From NCBI GenBank assembly GCA_015523545.1, contig WAKB01000001.1:130159-194158 (forward strand): a DNA stretch of 64,000 nucleotides, given 5' to 3'. The notes under the pieces are model-generated. The model was given only the letters and a program-made list of their open reading frames with translations, had not been told where the DNA came from and did not search any database. Origin of the DNA: Candidatus Geothermarchaeota archaeon (GTDB taxonomy: Archaea; Thermoproteota; Nitrososphaeria; Geothermarchaeales; JDFR-13). Position numbers and translations under genes: made by a program. Below, one piece after another: positions 10,001 to 20,624 of the stretch; positions within the stretch are counted from its first letter, which is position 1, and every line of letters begins with the position of its first letter.

Positions 10001-10617
10001 ACGAAGCTTATCCCATCAACCGACCTGACAACCACGCCCTTATAGAGGAAGTCAATCTGCCTCAGCGCTAGGTGATAGTCGAACTCATTTATGGCGCTTA
10101 TCCCATCCATAGGCACGTATACCTTGTACCACCTGAGCGCCGCGCTACCAGCCGTGTGGAGGACACATATGTTTGCCACGGTACCCACCACTACAAGGTT
10201 CTTAATACCATAGATCCTCAGTAGGTCGTCAAGAGGAGTCCCATAGAAGCCGTCATACCTAGTCTTCCTAACAACTATCTCGCCGTCCCTGGGGGAGAGC
10301 TCCTCCACAATCTCCCAGCCCCACGTCCCATACTTTGCATGGACACCCCAGATCCTATACTCAGGGTCGTCCTCATAATGAGTGTCCTGGGTATAGAATA
10401 TCCTCACGCCGGCCTCCCTAGCCTTATCGAGCAGCCTCCTAATCGGCTCGATAGTCGCCTCGGCTGTAGGGACTCTAAGGGCTCCCCCCTCCTTCACAAA
10501 GTCGTTCTGCATATCGACGATTATGACGGCTGTCGACCTACTATCCAGCTCGACCCTATCAACAACCTCATATTCGGGAACCTCTACACTCACCACTCCA
10601 ATCACCAGCCTATTCAA
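9997..10617 (-). CDS. Isochorismatase/nicotinamidase-family hydrolase
   Basis: AVIIVDMQNDFVKEGGAL, VRKTRYDGFYGTPLDDLLRIYGIKNLVVVGTVANICVLHTAGSA. Confidence 0.88.
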   Translation of the reverse strand: MNRLVIGVVSVEVPEYEVVDRVELDSRSTAVIIVDMQNDFVKEGGALRVPTAEATIEPIRRLLDKAREAGVRIFYTQDTHYEDDPEYRIWGVHAKYGTWGWEIVEELSPRDGEIVVRKTRYDGFYGTPLDDLLRIYGIKNLVVVGTVANICVLHTAGSAALRWYKVYVPMDGISAINEFDYHLALRQIDFLYKGVVVRSVDGISFV

Positions 10618-10654
10618 TCTGGGCTGGGCTAGATAAGGAGGTGTATAACCCTAT

Positions 10655-10996
10655 ATGGATAGGTCGACACCCACCTATAACCCGGGGAGAAGCATCAATA
10701 TTGGTATGGAGGAGAGGAGGAGCATAACCAGGAGCAGTAGGGGTAGGCTTGAGCAGAGGATCCTAGTGGAGAGGGGCGTCTATACCATTGTGAAGTACCG
10801 CGACTTAAAGACGGGTGAAGAGATTGGCGGGAAGTGGAAGATCTACCTCAAGGGGCCAGGAGGGCTAAGGGGCTACCTAATGATCAGGCTAAAGGATGGG
10901 GATAGATACCTAGCCATACCCGACGAGGACGTAGACCCGGAGACATACGTCTATAACGAGGCCGAGGATAGGGAGGAGCCCCTATTCCCAGACTAA
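10655..10996 (+). CDS. Hypothetical protein (113 aa)
   Basis: ORF in intergenic position with archaeal-like composition; no recognised family. Confidence 0.5.
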   Translation: MDRSTPTYNPGRSINIGMEERRSITRSSRGRLEQRILVERGVYTIVKYRDLKTGEEIGGKWKIYLKGPGGLRGYLMIRLKDGDRYLAIPDEDVDPETYVYNEAEDREEPLFPD

Positions 10997-11052
10997 TATA
11001 TGCGATATAAATCCCACCTGATGCGAATATGGCTTAGACAGAGGTGTCCTAA

Positions 11053-12348
11053 ATGACCGACTACAACGAGCTGAGGAAGAAGTATGTCCCACGGGGAGTA
11101 TACCTCGTAAACAACGTAACAGTTGTCAAGGGTGAGGGGGCGAAGGTATGGGACATAAACGGAAAGGAGTATATAGACTTCACAACAGGGATAGCCGTCC
11201 TAAACCTTGGGCATAGACCCAAGGAGGTGGTAGAGGCTATAAAGGAGCAGGCCGACAAGCTACTACACCAGTGTATCCACGTAGCCAACTACCCGCCATA
11301 CCTAGAGCTGGCCGAGAAGCTCAGTAATAAGTATATATGGGGAGAGGCCAAGACCCTACTCCTAAACAGCGGTGCAGAGGCCGTTGAGAACGCCGTCAAG
11401 ATAGCCAGGTACTGGACGAGGGCGATGGGGATAATAGTCTTCGACTACAGCTTCCACGGGAGGACAAACCTAACCATGACGATGACGAGTAAGCATAGGC
11501 CCTACAAACTATGGTTCGGGGCATACTCACCCGGGATAATAAGGCTACCATACCCAGACCCATATAGATGCCCCTTCAAGGCCGACACCCCAGAGGAGTG
11601 TGGGGAATATGCTCTGGAATATCTTGAGAAAGCCTTGAAGACACACACCGATAAGGAGGAGACCGCAGCAATAGTACTTGAGCCAGTGGCTGGAGAGGGT
11701 GGATACGTAGTCCCACCCAAAAACTTCGTCGAGGGCGTTGCAAGGATAGCCAGGGAGAACTGTATCCTCTTCGTCAGCGACGAGGTCCAGACAGGCCTAG
11801 GAAGGACTGGCAAGTTCTGGGGGATAGAGCACTTCAAGGCCGAGCCAGACCTAATAACTGTTGGGAAGGCCCTAGCATCAGGCCTACCACTCTCCGCAGT
11901 AGTGGGCAGGAAGGAGATCATGGACGCTGTTCATGAGGGCGGCCTAGGCGGGACATTCGGCGGAAACCCATTGGCAGCCGCGGCGGCGATCAAGACTATC
12001 GAGCTGGTGGAGAAGAACCTAGACAGGGCTAAGGAGGTAGGGGAGATGATGGAGAAGAGGATGGATGAGCTGAAGGAAAGGTATGACGTAATAGGAGACC
12101 ATAGAGGCCTAGGACCCATGAGGGCCTTCGAGTTCGTGAAGGATAGGGAGAAGAAGACTCCCTACCCAGAGCTTGTGAAGGAACTCATCAAGAAGGGCGT
12201 CGATAAGGGTGTCCTACTCCTATCGGCAGGAATATATGGAAATGTGGTCAGGATAGTTCCACCGATAAACATCGGCGACGAGGAGCTAGAGGAGGGCTTC
12301 AACAGGTTCGAGGAGGCCCTCAAGGAGGCGCTTAGGAGTGTCAAGTGA
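11053..12348 (+). CDS. Class-III aminotransferase (4-aminobutyrate/ornithine type)
   Basis: VWDINGKEYIDFTTGIAVLNLGHRP, LFVSDEVQTGLGRTGKFWGIEHF, LITVGKALASGLPLSAV. Confidence 0.92.
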   Translation: MTDYNELRKKYVPRGVYLVNNVTVVKGEGAKVWDINGKEYIDFTTGIAVLNLGHRPKEVVEAIKEQADKLLHQCIHVANYPPYLELAEKLSNKYIWGEAKTLLLNSGAEAVENAVKIARYWTRAMGIIVFDYSFHGRTNLTMTMTSKHRPYKLWFGAYSPGIIRLPYPDPYRCPFKADTPEECGEYALEYLEKALKTHTDKEETAAIVLEPVAGEGGYVVPPKNFVEGVARIARENCILFVSDEVQTGLGRTGKFWGIEHFKAEPDLITVGKALASGLPLSAVVGRKEIMDAVHEGGLGGTFGGNPLAAAAAIKTIELVEKNLDRAKEVGEMMEKRMDELKERYDVIGDHRGLGPMRAFEFVKDREKKTPYPELVKELIKKGVDKGVLLLSAGIYGNVVRIVPPINIGDEELEEGFNRFEEALKEALRSVK

Positions 12349-12952
12349 GAAGCCCCTCTTCATAGTCCTCGAAGGCATAGACGGCTCAGGCAAGACGACA
12401 CAGGCCTTCAGGCTTGAGAGGTGGTTCAAGAGGAGTGGTAGGAAGGCATACACGACTAGGGAGCCCACCGACGGGATAATAGGCGGCATAATAAGAGCCG
12501 CCCTAAGCACAAAGCTGAGGATAAGCCCGATGACCCTCCAGATACTCTTCGCCGCAGACCGGAGCGAGCATGTCAGGGAGATGGAGGAGAGGAGGGCGAG
12601 TGGATACAACGTGATATGCGATAGATACATACTCTCCAGCGTGGCATACGGCATGATAGATCTGGACAGGGACTGGCTACTCAGGATGAACAGCCCCTTC
12701 CCAAGGCCTGACCTCACGATAATCCTCGACCTACCCGCAGAGACCGCTCTAAGGAGGGTTGGGAAGAGGTTCTCAAAGACACTCTTCGAGAGGAGGAGCC
12801 TACTAGAACGTGTAAGGGAGAACTTCCTATCCCTCCACAACGACCTCGGTAATGAGTATAACACCGTGGTGATCGATGCTTCACGAAGCCCGGAGGAGAT
12901 CCACCGAGACATACTTGAGGTGCTGGGGGATAGGCTGGGCCTAGAAATCTAG
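12338..12952 (+). CDS. tmk: Thymidylate kinase
   Basis: FIVLEGIDGSGKTTQAFRLERWF, CDRYILSSVAYG. Confidence 0.95.
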   Translation: MSSEKPLFIVLEGIDGSGKTTQAFRLERWFKRSGRKAYTTREPTDGIIGGIIRAALSTKLRISPMTLQILFAADRSEHVREMEERRASGYNVICDRYILSSVAYGMIDLDRDWLLRMNSPFPRPDLTIILDLPAETALRRVGKRFSKTLFERRSLLERVRENFLSLHNDLGNEYNTVVIDASRSPEEIHRDILEVLGDRLGLEI

Positions 12953-12993
12953 CCGGTATACATGAATAAGCCTCGAAAGCCATCCAATTATTA

Positions 12994-14115
12994 TTGGAGA
13001 TGGACATAGAGGTATACACATACCTCGTAAGGCCAGACACGTTCGGGATATGGAACCATAAGGAGGTTAGGGAGAGGCTCTCATGGTACTACAGCGTCAT
13101 GAAGAAGATATACCCACCAAGATACCTCATAGCCAAATACACCCCCGCAGAATATACGCGGGAAGCCGGGCTAGATGAGCTCCTAGAGATACACATAAGG
13201 ACTAGGAAGGATTTTGAGAAGCTCCTGAGAGACGTCGTCAACGGTGAGAGGCTAGACAGTCTGGAGAAGCCGGGGAAGAGCTTCCTAGACCTGAAGATAG
13301 ACATAGCCTATAAACTCCTCGAGAACTGTGGCCTATGCGAGTGGAACTGCAGGATAAACAGGCTGGCCGGGAGGAGAGGAGTATGTGGACTGGGGAGGGA
13401 GGCCTATATAGGATCCGCGTTCCTACACTTCGGTGAGGAGGCCCCACTAGTCCCAAGTGGGACGATATTCTTCACAGGATGCAGCCTAAAATGCGTCTTC
13501 TGCCAGAACTGGGACATAAGCCACCACGCCGAGGCCGGGGTAGTGGCTGATGCCCATAGGATAGCCGAGGTGGCCACGGAGCTAGCGGATTCAGGCGCCA
13601 AGAACATCAACTATGTAGGTGGCAACCCCGACCAGAGCCTACACCTGATACTGGAGTCGATGAGGTATCTAGACAGGTGGATACCACAGCTATGGAACAG
13701 CAACATGTACATGACGACCGAGGCGCTGGAGCTCCTCCTAGACGTAATAGACATATGGCTACCCGACCTGAAGTGGTGGGACGATAGCCACGCCTTCGCC
13801 TACAGCAGGATAAAGAGGTATAGAGAGGTGGTGACGAGGAACATCAAGATGGTGCATGACCACGGGGCAGACCTGATTATACGCCACCTCATAATGCCAA
13901 ACCATGTAGAGTGCTGCACACTACCAATACTAGACTGGATAGCGGAGAACACGCCCCGAGCACTGGTAAACATAATGGATCAGTATAGGCCTGAGTACAA
14001 GGCGGCCAAGGAGGAGAGGTTCAGAGAGATAGGGAGGAGGGTTACTAGGGAGGAGGTTAGGAAGGCCATGCGCCACGCATCTAGACTAGGGATAGTCTAT
14101 GAGCCCATATCCTAG
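12994..14115 (+). CDS. Radical SAM protein, pyruvate-formate-lyase-activating-enzyme-like
   Basis: FFTGCSLKCVFCQNWDISHH (CxxxCxxC), N-terminal CGLCEWNCRINRLAGRRGVCGLG. Confidence 0.9.
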   Translation: MEMDIEVYTYLVRPDTFGIWNHKEVRERLSWYYSVMKKIYPPRYLIAKYTPAEYTREAGLDELLEIHIRTRKDFEKLLRDVVNGERLDSLEKPGKSFLDLKIDIAYKLLENCGLCEWNCRINRLAGRRGVCGLGREAYIGSAFLHFGEEAPLVPSGTIFFTGCSLKCVFCQNWDISHHAEAGVVADAHRIAEVATELADSGAKNINYVGGNPDQSLHLILESMRYLDRWIPQLWNSNMYMTTEALELLLDVIDIWLPDLKWWDDSHAFAYSRIKRYREVVTRNIKMVHDHGADLIIRHLIMPNHVECCTLPILDWIAENTPRALVNIMDQYRPEYKAAKEERFREIGRRVTREEVRKAMRHASRLGIVYEPIS

Positions 14116-14573
14116 GCCTCCACAACCTCATCCACACTACTCAGCTTGGAGTATAGCTTTATACGATTGAAGCTGCCCGAGACCCTTAGCCTACCAACCC
14201 TATGTATCTTAACAATACGGTCGATAGCCTCGTCATCAAGATCCACCAGCTCCAGCTCCCTGATGTAGGCGAATATTACAGGCCTCTCAAGACTCTTCAG
14301 CTCCTTACCCCTAATACTCAGCCTATCCAGCCCCTTAACGATGTAGGACCGTGAGACGAGGCTACTCAGCCTATCACTAGCCTCATCAGTAAACCTTATG
14401 AAGAGCTCAAGCGCCTCATTCACCACCTCACCAACGGTCTTGTCCAACTCCTTAGCTATACTAGATACTTTCTTATAGAGATCCCTATCCACACCCCTTA
14501 TGGATACGACGCCCCTATCCCTACGATCCTCACGGACATCATCCTCCCTCCTCTCCTCAGCCATCATACCCAC
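14112..14573 (-). CDS. Ribbon-helix-helix-like (CopG/Arc-type) protein with C-terminal extension
   Basis: VSIRGVDRDLYKKVSSIAKELDKTVGEVVNEALELFIRF resembles RHH fold. Confidence 0.55.
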   Translation of the reverse strand: MGMMAEERREDDVREDRRDRGVVSIRGVDRDLYKKVSSIAKELDKTVGEVVNEALELFIRFTDEASDRLSSLVSRSYIVKGLDRLSIRGKELKSLERPVIFAYIRELELVDLDDEAIDRIVKIHRVGRLRVSGSFNRIKLYSKLSSVDEVVEA

Positions 14574-14649
14574 CTAGTAATGAAATAATTGTATTCATCG
14601 TTATAAATGTATTACTAGTAGTTATAGGAATACTTGTTATACGAGTATA

Positions 14650-15360
14650 TCAACGCTTCTCCAGGGCCTCCCTAAACTTCTTATTCGTTATGGATAGCTC
14701 CCTCACTGCCGAGGCTATATCCTCGCCGGGCCGGAGGACATACTCGAGGAAGACGCCGGTCCTCCCATAGACCATCCTCTTGGACAGGATGTATACACGC
14801 TCGTTGACAATGGCCTCTGGGATCCCAAGCTCCCTAGCTGCGTATCCCGTCCTACCAAGGATGCACTCCTCCCTATGCCCATGCTCCAGGGGCTTGATCA
14901 GCATGAGCCTCTTATCAACGCCCTTTACCCTCATATCCCGCCGAAGCCCATCAGTATCCAGCATCCCCCCGAACCTGTAGAAGTATAGCTCGTTACTGGT
15001 GAGCTCCCTGAGTGGATAGCTCAGCACCCGGGTCTCCTTCTCATCGAAGATGTAGTATACCTTTGGGGTTGAGGAGGGGGTCGCCTGTACAATCATCTTC
15101 TTAAGGACTTCATAGCCGCCGGACATTAGGATCGTGTCGAGGATTGCTGGGCTGACATACTTAGGTATTACGATGTCTATATCGCTCCACTCATCCACAT
15201 CCCCACGGGCAATGCTCCCATGGACATATGTCTTTATCCCCTTGGACTCAAGGAGGGTCATCAGGCCAAGGGCCCACTCCCTAAGCCTCCTGAGAAGCTT
15301 GAACCTCTCCTCTGGATATGTGACCTCCCTCTCCTCACCCTGTCTACATATCCTCATCAA
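14650..15360 (-). CDS. Predicted nucleotidyltransferase
   Basis: TYVHGSIARGDVDEWSDIDIVIPKY (GS...DxD signature). Confidence 0.85.
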   Translation of the reverse strand: MMRICRQGEEREVTYPEERFKLLRRLREWALGLMTLLESKGIKTYVHGSIARGDVDEWSDIDIVIPKYVSPAILDTILMSGGYEVLKKMIVQATPSSTPKVYYIFDEKETRVLSYPLRELTSNELYFYRFGGMLDTDGLRRDMRVKGVDKRLMLIKPLEHGHREECILGRTGYAARELGIPEAIVNERVYILSKRMVYGRTGVFLEYVLRPGEDIASAVRELSITNKKFREALEKR

Positions 15361-15410
15361 AAAATATTTAGGTGTATGGCCAGATTAATCCGGACAGGTT
15401 AAAAAGGGTT

Positions 15411-16526
15411 TTAGATAGAGATTATCCCGCGCCAGTCGACGTCGAAGACCTCGGCCACTCCGCTATACTCTACATAGGCCCTTAGGAGTAGATCCACGAT
15501 CTCCTCGTCGGAGAGCCCCATCTTACGTAGGTAGAACATCCTATACTCGTCCAGCCTACTCACCGATGTGGAGTGGCTAGCGCCTGCGACTATGCCTGTG
15601 TCGACCTCCAGCATAGGTATCGAGTGGGCCGTCCCATGCTCCCCGAAGATGGTTAGGTAGCTCTTCACAGCTGTCTCGGCCTCGTGGGACTTGTTCAGTA
15701 TCCTAGCGGCGCCCCTGTGGACTAGATAGCCCTGTTCAAGGACTCCTCCTCTGACCGATAGTACACTCTTACTATAGTCACCATGATGCGTAACATTGGT
15801 GATGACGTCTGTCTTGGTGTCACTCCTAGCTATCAGGCTTCCATAGGTGTAGCCCTCACTCTCCCTCCCAACAGGATGCATATGGCTCCTCACATGGGTC
15901 ATGTAGCCGCCGAACCCTAGGAACCGGAAGTCTATCCTTGAGGACTCACCAGCCCTCATCAAGTACTCCACATATACCGGTGCCTCCCTCTGGTGGAGGA
16001 AGAAGTAGTTTATCTCGAGCCTGGCACCATCATCTACATCAACCTCTACGAATAGGGTCTTCAACCCCCTGTCCAGGGCTAGATCCACTAGGTTGAGCCT
16101 ATTCTCACCCTCCTCAACCCTAACGACTAGGTGGTTAGGTAGGTAGCCCTTCGGGGACGGTGATACGGCTGTGACCTCCCCACCACCCATTGTTAGGACT
16201 GCTACATACTTGTTTAGAAGCCTGTGATACGCCTCCATCTTGTTAAGCTCGGAGGCATCCTTCCTATAGAGCTCTGAGACGTCCTCAAAACCCTCCTTGG
16301 AAACCTTTACAGAGTCGTAGTCACCCTCTACACCGTCAAGTGTAAAAAGGATGTTGGGGGTGAAGCTCGCGAACCGGAGGTCATGTCTAAGCTCCTCGGC
16401 ATAGCCTATTCCGAGGAGCTCCTCGAAACGTTTCCAGTCGGTGTAGTACTTGACGGTGGGGCTGTCCCTCACCTTCTGGAAGGGTATATCGCTTAGCTGC
16501 TTCAGCACCTGCTCTGTCGATGTCAT
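15411..16526 (-). CDS. SufB/SufD-family Fe-S assembly protein (SufD-like)
   Basis: Second SufBD-like gene after sufB; beta-helix core, ARSDTKTDVITNVTHHGDYSKS...HSTSVSRLDEYRMFYLRKMGLSDEEIVDLLLRAYVE. Confidence 0.85.
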   Translation of the reverse strand: MTSTEQVLKQLSDIPFQKVRDSPTVKYYTDWKRFEELLGIGYAEELRHDLRFASFTPNILFTLDGVEGDYDSVKVSKEGFEDVSELYRKDASELNKMEAYHRLLNKYVAVLTMGGGEVTAVSPSPKGYLPNHLVVRVEEGENRLNLVDLALDRGLKTLFVEVDVDDGARLEINYFFLHQREAPVYVEYLMRAGESSRIDFRFLGFGGYMTHVRSHMHPVGRESEGYTYGSLIARSDTKTDVITNVTHHGDYSKSVLSVRGGVLEQGYLVHRGAARILNKSHEAETAVKSYLTIFGEHGTAHSIPMLEVDTGIVAGASHSTSVSRLDEYRMFYLRKMGLSDEEIVDLLLRAYVEYSGVAEVFDVDWRGIISI

Positions 16527-17944
16527 CCTACGCCACCCAGCTTCTCAAACTCTATCTCCAGCACCTTCTTCAGTACGTGGGCTACCTCGAATGGCACCTC
16601 GATGAAGAGCTCGTCTAGGAAGCCCATTATTAGGAGGTTCTTAGCATCGTCCTCGTCAAGTCCCCTGCTCAGTAGGTAGAAGATCTGGTCCTCCGTCAGC
16701 CTCATCGTGGTGGCCTCGTGGGAGACCGATGCTGTGGGCTCCTCGATCTGGTTGTGTGGATAGGTGTATGCATAGCTCTTATCGTCTAGGATGAGGCTCT
16801 CACACTCCACGTTGGATACCGCGTTCCTAGCTCCATAGGGTATCCTGATCACTCCCCTGTATACGTTGATGCCGCCGTCTACACTGATGCTCTTGTTCAC
16901 AATCCTGCTCTTAGTGTTGGGTGCAACGTGGAACATCTTACTGCCGCTGTCCTTGAGGTATGGGCCCTTAGCCAGTGTGAATACAACGCTCCTACTGCTG
17001 CTCCCCTTACCCCTGAGCACGGTCGATGGGTATACATAGGTGAGCATGCTGCCGATGCTTCCCTCTACCCAGTCCACCCTGGCGTTCTCCTCTGCGATGG
17101 CCCTCTTATTGTTGAAGTTGATGACGTGCTTACTCCAGTTCTGGAAGGTCGTGAACCTTATGTGGGCACCCCTATGTGCATAGAGCTCTACCATACCGTC
17201 GTGGAAGCTGAAGCCCTTATACATAGGTGCTGTACATCCCTCGATGAAGTAGATGTAGCTGTTCTCATCGGCTATCAATAGGGTATGCTCGAACTGGCTC
17301 TCGAAGGCCCTACCAATCAGGAAGAAGGCCTCTATAGGCGCCTCGACCCTGACGCCCTTAGGCACATATACGAATACTCCCCCGCTCCAGAGGGCCCCGT
17401 GTAGCGCGGCGAACTTATGGTCGCTGGGTGGGAAGATCCTTAGGAAGTACCTCTTCACGATGTCTGGATATTTCTGGACAGCCTCCTCCATAGGTATCAT
17501 TACTACGCCCTTGTCCTCTAGGCTCTTCTTCATCTTGTGGTAGATGGTCTCGCTCTCATACTGTGCGGAGAGGCCGTGTAGAACCTTCGCCTCGAGCTCA
17601 GGTATACCGATCTTCTCGTAGTACTCCCTAACCTCCTTTGGGATATCGTCCCAGCTACTGCTAAGCTCTATGTCGGGCTTGACGTAGTGGGCCATGGTGT
17701 CCAGGTCAAGCATCTCGATGCCCTGTAGCCAGTTGGGCATCGGGAGCTTGTAGAAGAGCTCCAGACTCTTCAGCCTCAGCCTAGTCATCCACTCAGGCTC
17801 CTTCTTAACCTTTGAGATCTCCCTGATAAGGCTCTCCGTGATCCTACCCTTCAGCTCTACCTCCGCTGGATAGTCCTTGGCGAATCCCAGCAGCTCCTCC
17901 GGCTCGCGATACCTCACGAGCTCCTCAGGCTTCTCGATAGACAT
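16523..17944 (-). CDS. sufB: Fe-S cluster assembly scaffold SufB
   Basis: YVPKGVRVEAPIEAFFLI, FIEGCTAPMYKGFSFHDGMVEL, SHEATTMRLTEDQIFYLLSRGLDEDDAKNLLIMGF. Confidence 0.95.
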   Translation of the reverse strand: MSIEKPEELVRYREPEELLGFAKDYPAEVELKGRITESLIREISKVKKEPEWMTRLRLKSLELFYKLPMPNWLQGIEMLDLDTMAHYVKPDIELSSSWDDIPKEVREYYEKIGIPELEAKVLHGLSAQYESETIYHKMKKSLEDKGVVMIPMEEAVQKYPDIVKRYFLRIFPPSDHKFAALHGALWSGGVFVYVPKGVRVEAPIEAFFLIGRAFESQFEHTLLIADENSYIYFIEGCTAPMYKGFSFHDGMVELYAHRGAHIRFTTFQNWSKHVINFNNKRAIAEENARVDWVEGSIGSMLTYVYPSTVLRGKGSSSRSVVFTLAKGPYLKDSGSKMFHVAPNTKSRIVNKSISVDGGINVYRGVIRIPYGARNAVSNVECESLILDDKSYAYTYPHNQIEEPTASVSHEATTMRLTEDQIFYLLSRGLDEDDAKNLLIMGFLDELFIEVPFEVAHVLKKVLEIEFEKLGGVG

Positions 17945-17950
17945 TAAACA

Positions 17951-18694
17951 TCACCTCGTAACAACCTTATCATAACCATGGGTCTCGACGAACTCGGCCA
18001 CGTCGAGACCCCCGGTCATCACAATCTTCCCATCAATCAGGACATTCACCTCATCAGGGGTTATGAAGTGGAGGAGCCTCGGATTATGAGTGATCAGCAG
18101 GACCCCCTTCCCATTCTTCCTCATATCGTCTATCACGCGTGCAACCATCTTTACACCATCCACATCCAGGCCTGAGTCGGGCTCGTCTAGAATAACTATC
18201 TTAGGGTCATACGCCAATGCCTGGAAGAGCTCAAACCTCTTCTTCTCACCGCCGGAGAAGCCTACGTTGACCTCCCTCCCCATGTAGGAGCTGTCCAGAC
18301 CAACCAGCTCAAGCTTGGGCCTAACCTCACGTAGGATCTTGATATCAGCGAACTTGTCATCCATAGGTATCCCACGCCTCTTCTTAATCACAGCAGGTAC
18401 GAGCAGGGACCCCTTAACTCCGGGGAGGGGTGGCGGCTCCTGGACACTGAGGAAGATCCCGAGCCTGCTCCTCTCGTCTGGGCCGAGCTCAAGTATGGAC
18501 TCCCCGTTGAATAGGATGTCGCCCTTGGTGACCTCGTATCCCTCACGCCCCATTATAGCATAGGCTAGTGTAGACTTACCGCCAGCGTTGGGGCCCATCA
18601 CGACGACTAGCTTCCCTGGTTCGACCTTGAGGTTAACCCCCTTCAGTATCTCCTTCTCCTCCACAGTGACGTGGAGATCCTTGACCTCCAACAT
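17951..18694 (-). CDS. sufC: Fe-S assembly ATPase SufC
   Basis: GPNAGGKSTLAYAIMGREGYEVTKGDI, FSGGEKKRFELFQAL, ILDEPDSGLDVDGV. Confidence 0.97.
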   Translation of the reverse strand: MLEVKDLHVTVEEKEILKGVNLKVEPGKLVVVMGPNAGGKSTLAYAIMGREGYEVTKGDILFNGESILELGPDERSRLGIFLSVQEPPPLPGVKGSLLVPAVIKKRRGIPMDDKFADIKILREVRPKLELVGLDSSYMGREVNVGFSGGEKKRFELFQALAYDPKIVILDEPDSGLDVDGVKMVARVIDDMRKNGKGVLLITHNPRLLHFITPDEVNVLIDGKIVMTGGLDVAEFVETHGYDKVVTR

Positions 18695-18770
18695 CCCTTA
18701 TAACACCGTTATAGAAGACGGGTTTTAACATATATAAAATCATGCATATTCAGGAGGGGTCTAGGTATAT

Positions 18771-20258
18771 TCAGTTATGACTCTTCCCAGCCCCACTACC
18801 CACGCGGCGCTCCATCAGTTTATAGGCCCTATAACCCCCTAGGAGGTAGTAGGCCTCGACACCCTTCTCCCTAAGCTTCTCCACAAGCTCGATACTCTCT
18901 AGCCCGACTGGGCATACCAGGACAACCGGCCTCCCCTCCTCCTTGAACTCCCGCCACCTATTCAGAACCTCCTCAGGCTTCATGTTTATCGATCCCGGTA
19001 TATGGCCCAGCATATAGCTGAAGCTCCCCCTGATATCTATGACTAGGGCGTCCCTAGGTATCTCCCCCGGCTCCACGCCATACTCATCGGGTATATCCAG
19101 GTTTACATTGTAAAGATCCCGTAGGCTATACTTCATGGCGTTGGAGACAGCCTCCTCCACCAGCTCCATAGGTATCTTAGCCTCCTCCTCAGCAGCTATC
19201 TCTGGATCGGCCCAGGTAACAGGGGCCTCCTCAACGAGGGCACAGACCTCCTCCACAACCCTGCTCACGTCGTAGAGGCCTATTCTACGGGACATCCCAA
19301 TAACCTCATCCTTATCCATCCCCACCAGGGGCCTAAGCACCGTGGAGCCTATGGCCATATCAGTTACGACAAGGTTCCTCAGGGTCTGGCTACTGACCTG
19401 GCCTATCGACTCCCCAGTAACTAGGGCCTCGCCACCAATCATCTTGAGAAGCATCTCGGCGGCCCTGTACATCAGCCTCTTTAGTATGACTATCCTGTAG
19501 TCCTGCCTCACCCTACTCCTGATCTCCCTAGCCACGTCCCTGAAGTCTACCCTATAGAGGATGGGTTTATAGCCGTATGCCCAGTCCCTAGCCAGCTGGA
19601 TAGCCACCCTCAAAACCTTGTTGAAGTGCCTCTCCCCTCCAAGCTGGAAGTGGATCATATGCATCTCTATGCCACGCCTCATAGCCAGCCAGGTAGCCAC
19701 TGGGCTGTCGAAGCCCCCTGAGAATAGTGCTAGTGCAGAGCCACCAGTCCCTATGGGCAGGCCGCCAGGGCCTTCACCCTCCTCAAGGTAGTAGTAGACC
19801 TTGTCACCCCTGATCTCCAGCCTTACCCATATATCTGGATTAGTCAGGTCGACCTTCTCCGCATATTTCAGGAGGGCCTCCCCCAGAGCCCTGTTCACAT
19901 CTATACTCCTGAAGCTGTGTCTACCCACCCTCCTAGCCCTGACGCCAAAGCTCCTCCCCCTGACCAGCTCCCTATATATTTCGACACCCTTCTCAACAAT
20001 GTCGTCTAGCGACTCGAACCTATGGCTTATCACTCTCACAACTCCGACGATCCCGAAGACACGTGTGAGGACACCCATGGCGTCCCCATCAACCTTTACA
20101 TATATCCTCCCCGGGCTTACCGAGACCTCATATTCCCTGAACCCGTTAGACTCCAGAGCGTCCCTAATGTTATTGACCAGCCTAGACTCAAACCTCTCCC
20201 TACTCCTACCCGTCTTGAGGGTAAGCTCACCAAGTCTGAGGAGGTATTCCATCTCCAA
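18771..20258 (-). CDS. thiI: tRNA 4-thiouridine sulfurtransferase ThiI with C-terminal rhodanese domain
   Basis: THUMP N-terminus, ALFSGGFDSPVATWLAMRRG, rhodanese VVLVCPVGLESIELVEKLREKGVEAYYLLGGYRAYKL. Confidence 0.92.
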   Translation of the reverse strand: MEMEYLLRLGELTLKTGRSRERFESRLVNNIRDALESNGFREYEVSVSPGRIYVKVDGDAMGVLTRVFGIVGVVRVISHRFESLDDIVEKGVEIYRELVRGRSFGVRARRVGRHSFRSIDVNRALGEALLKYAEKVDLTNPDIWVRLEIRGDKVYYYLEEGEGPGGLPIGTGGSALALFSGGFDSPVATWLAMRRGIEMHMIHFQLGGERHFNKVLRVAIQLARDWAYGYKPILYRVDFRDVAREIRSRVRQDYRIVILKRLMYRAAEMLLKMIGGEALVTGESIGQVSSQTLRNLVVTDMAIGSTVLRPLVGMDKDEVIGMSRRIGLYDVSRVVEEVCALVEEAPVTWADPEIAAEEEAKIPMELVEEAVSNAMKYSLRDLYNVNLDIPDEYGVEPGEIPRDALVIDIRGSFSYMLGHIPGSINMKPEEVLNRWREFKEEGRPVVLVCPVGLESIELVEKLREKGVEAYYLLGGYRAYKLMERRVGSGAGKSHN

Positions 20259-20300
20259 CTCCCAAGACCTTTAAACAGACCACGACCTATTTATCTAGGG

Positions 20301-20624
20301 ATGCCCAGATATGTACTCGTATACACCAAGAAGTCAAGGAAGCCGGAGGTTGGCGAGGTAGTCACCTATGACCCCGAGGGGGTCATAGGAATCTTCCATA
20401 GGAAAGCCCCGTTGACACCAAAGTTGAGGGAGGGTATGCTTGTCATAGCCAAGATACTGAGCCCGAAGAGTAGGGAGAGGAACTTCTATATCCTCTGGCC
20501 AGTCAAGATCGTGGATGAGGAGGGCATCCCACCAGAGTATGACAGAGATATAAAGGTATGGGGTAGGCCGGCCTACAAGGCCTTAAGAGCCCTCAAAAGG
20601 AGAAGAGCTCGGACAAGACGCTGA
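20301..20624 (+). CDS. Conserved hypothetical archaeal protein (107 aa)
   Basis: MPRYVLVYTKKSRKPEVGEVVTYDPEG...; internal ATG of ORF 20022..20624; TATA-like tract just upstream. Confidence 0.65.
   Translation: MPRYVLVYTKKSRKPEVGEVVTYDPEGVIGIFHRKAPLTPKLREGMLVIAKILSPKSRERNFYILWPVKIVDEEGIPPEYDRDIKVWGRPAYKALRALKRRRARTRR

Noticed and set aside
14574-14649. Imperfect palindromes (ATACTTGTTATACGAGTAT, TATTACTAGTAGTTATA) upstream of the RHH gene
   Set aside because: AT-rich and imperfect; possible autoregulatory site but indistinguishable from promoter composition by eye
20022-20300. Upstream part of ORF 20022..20624
   Set aside because: Antisense to thiI's N-terminus and spans the divergent promoter; real gene begins at ATG 20301
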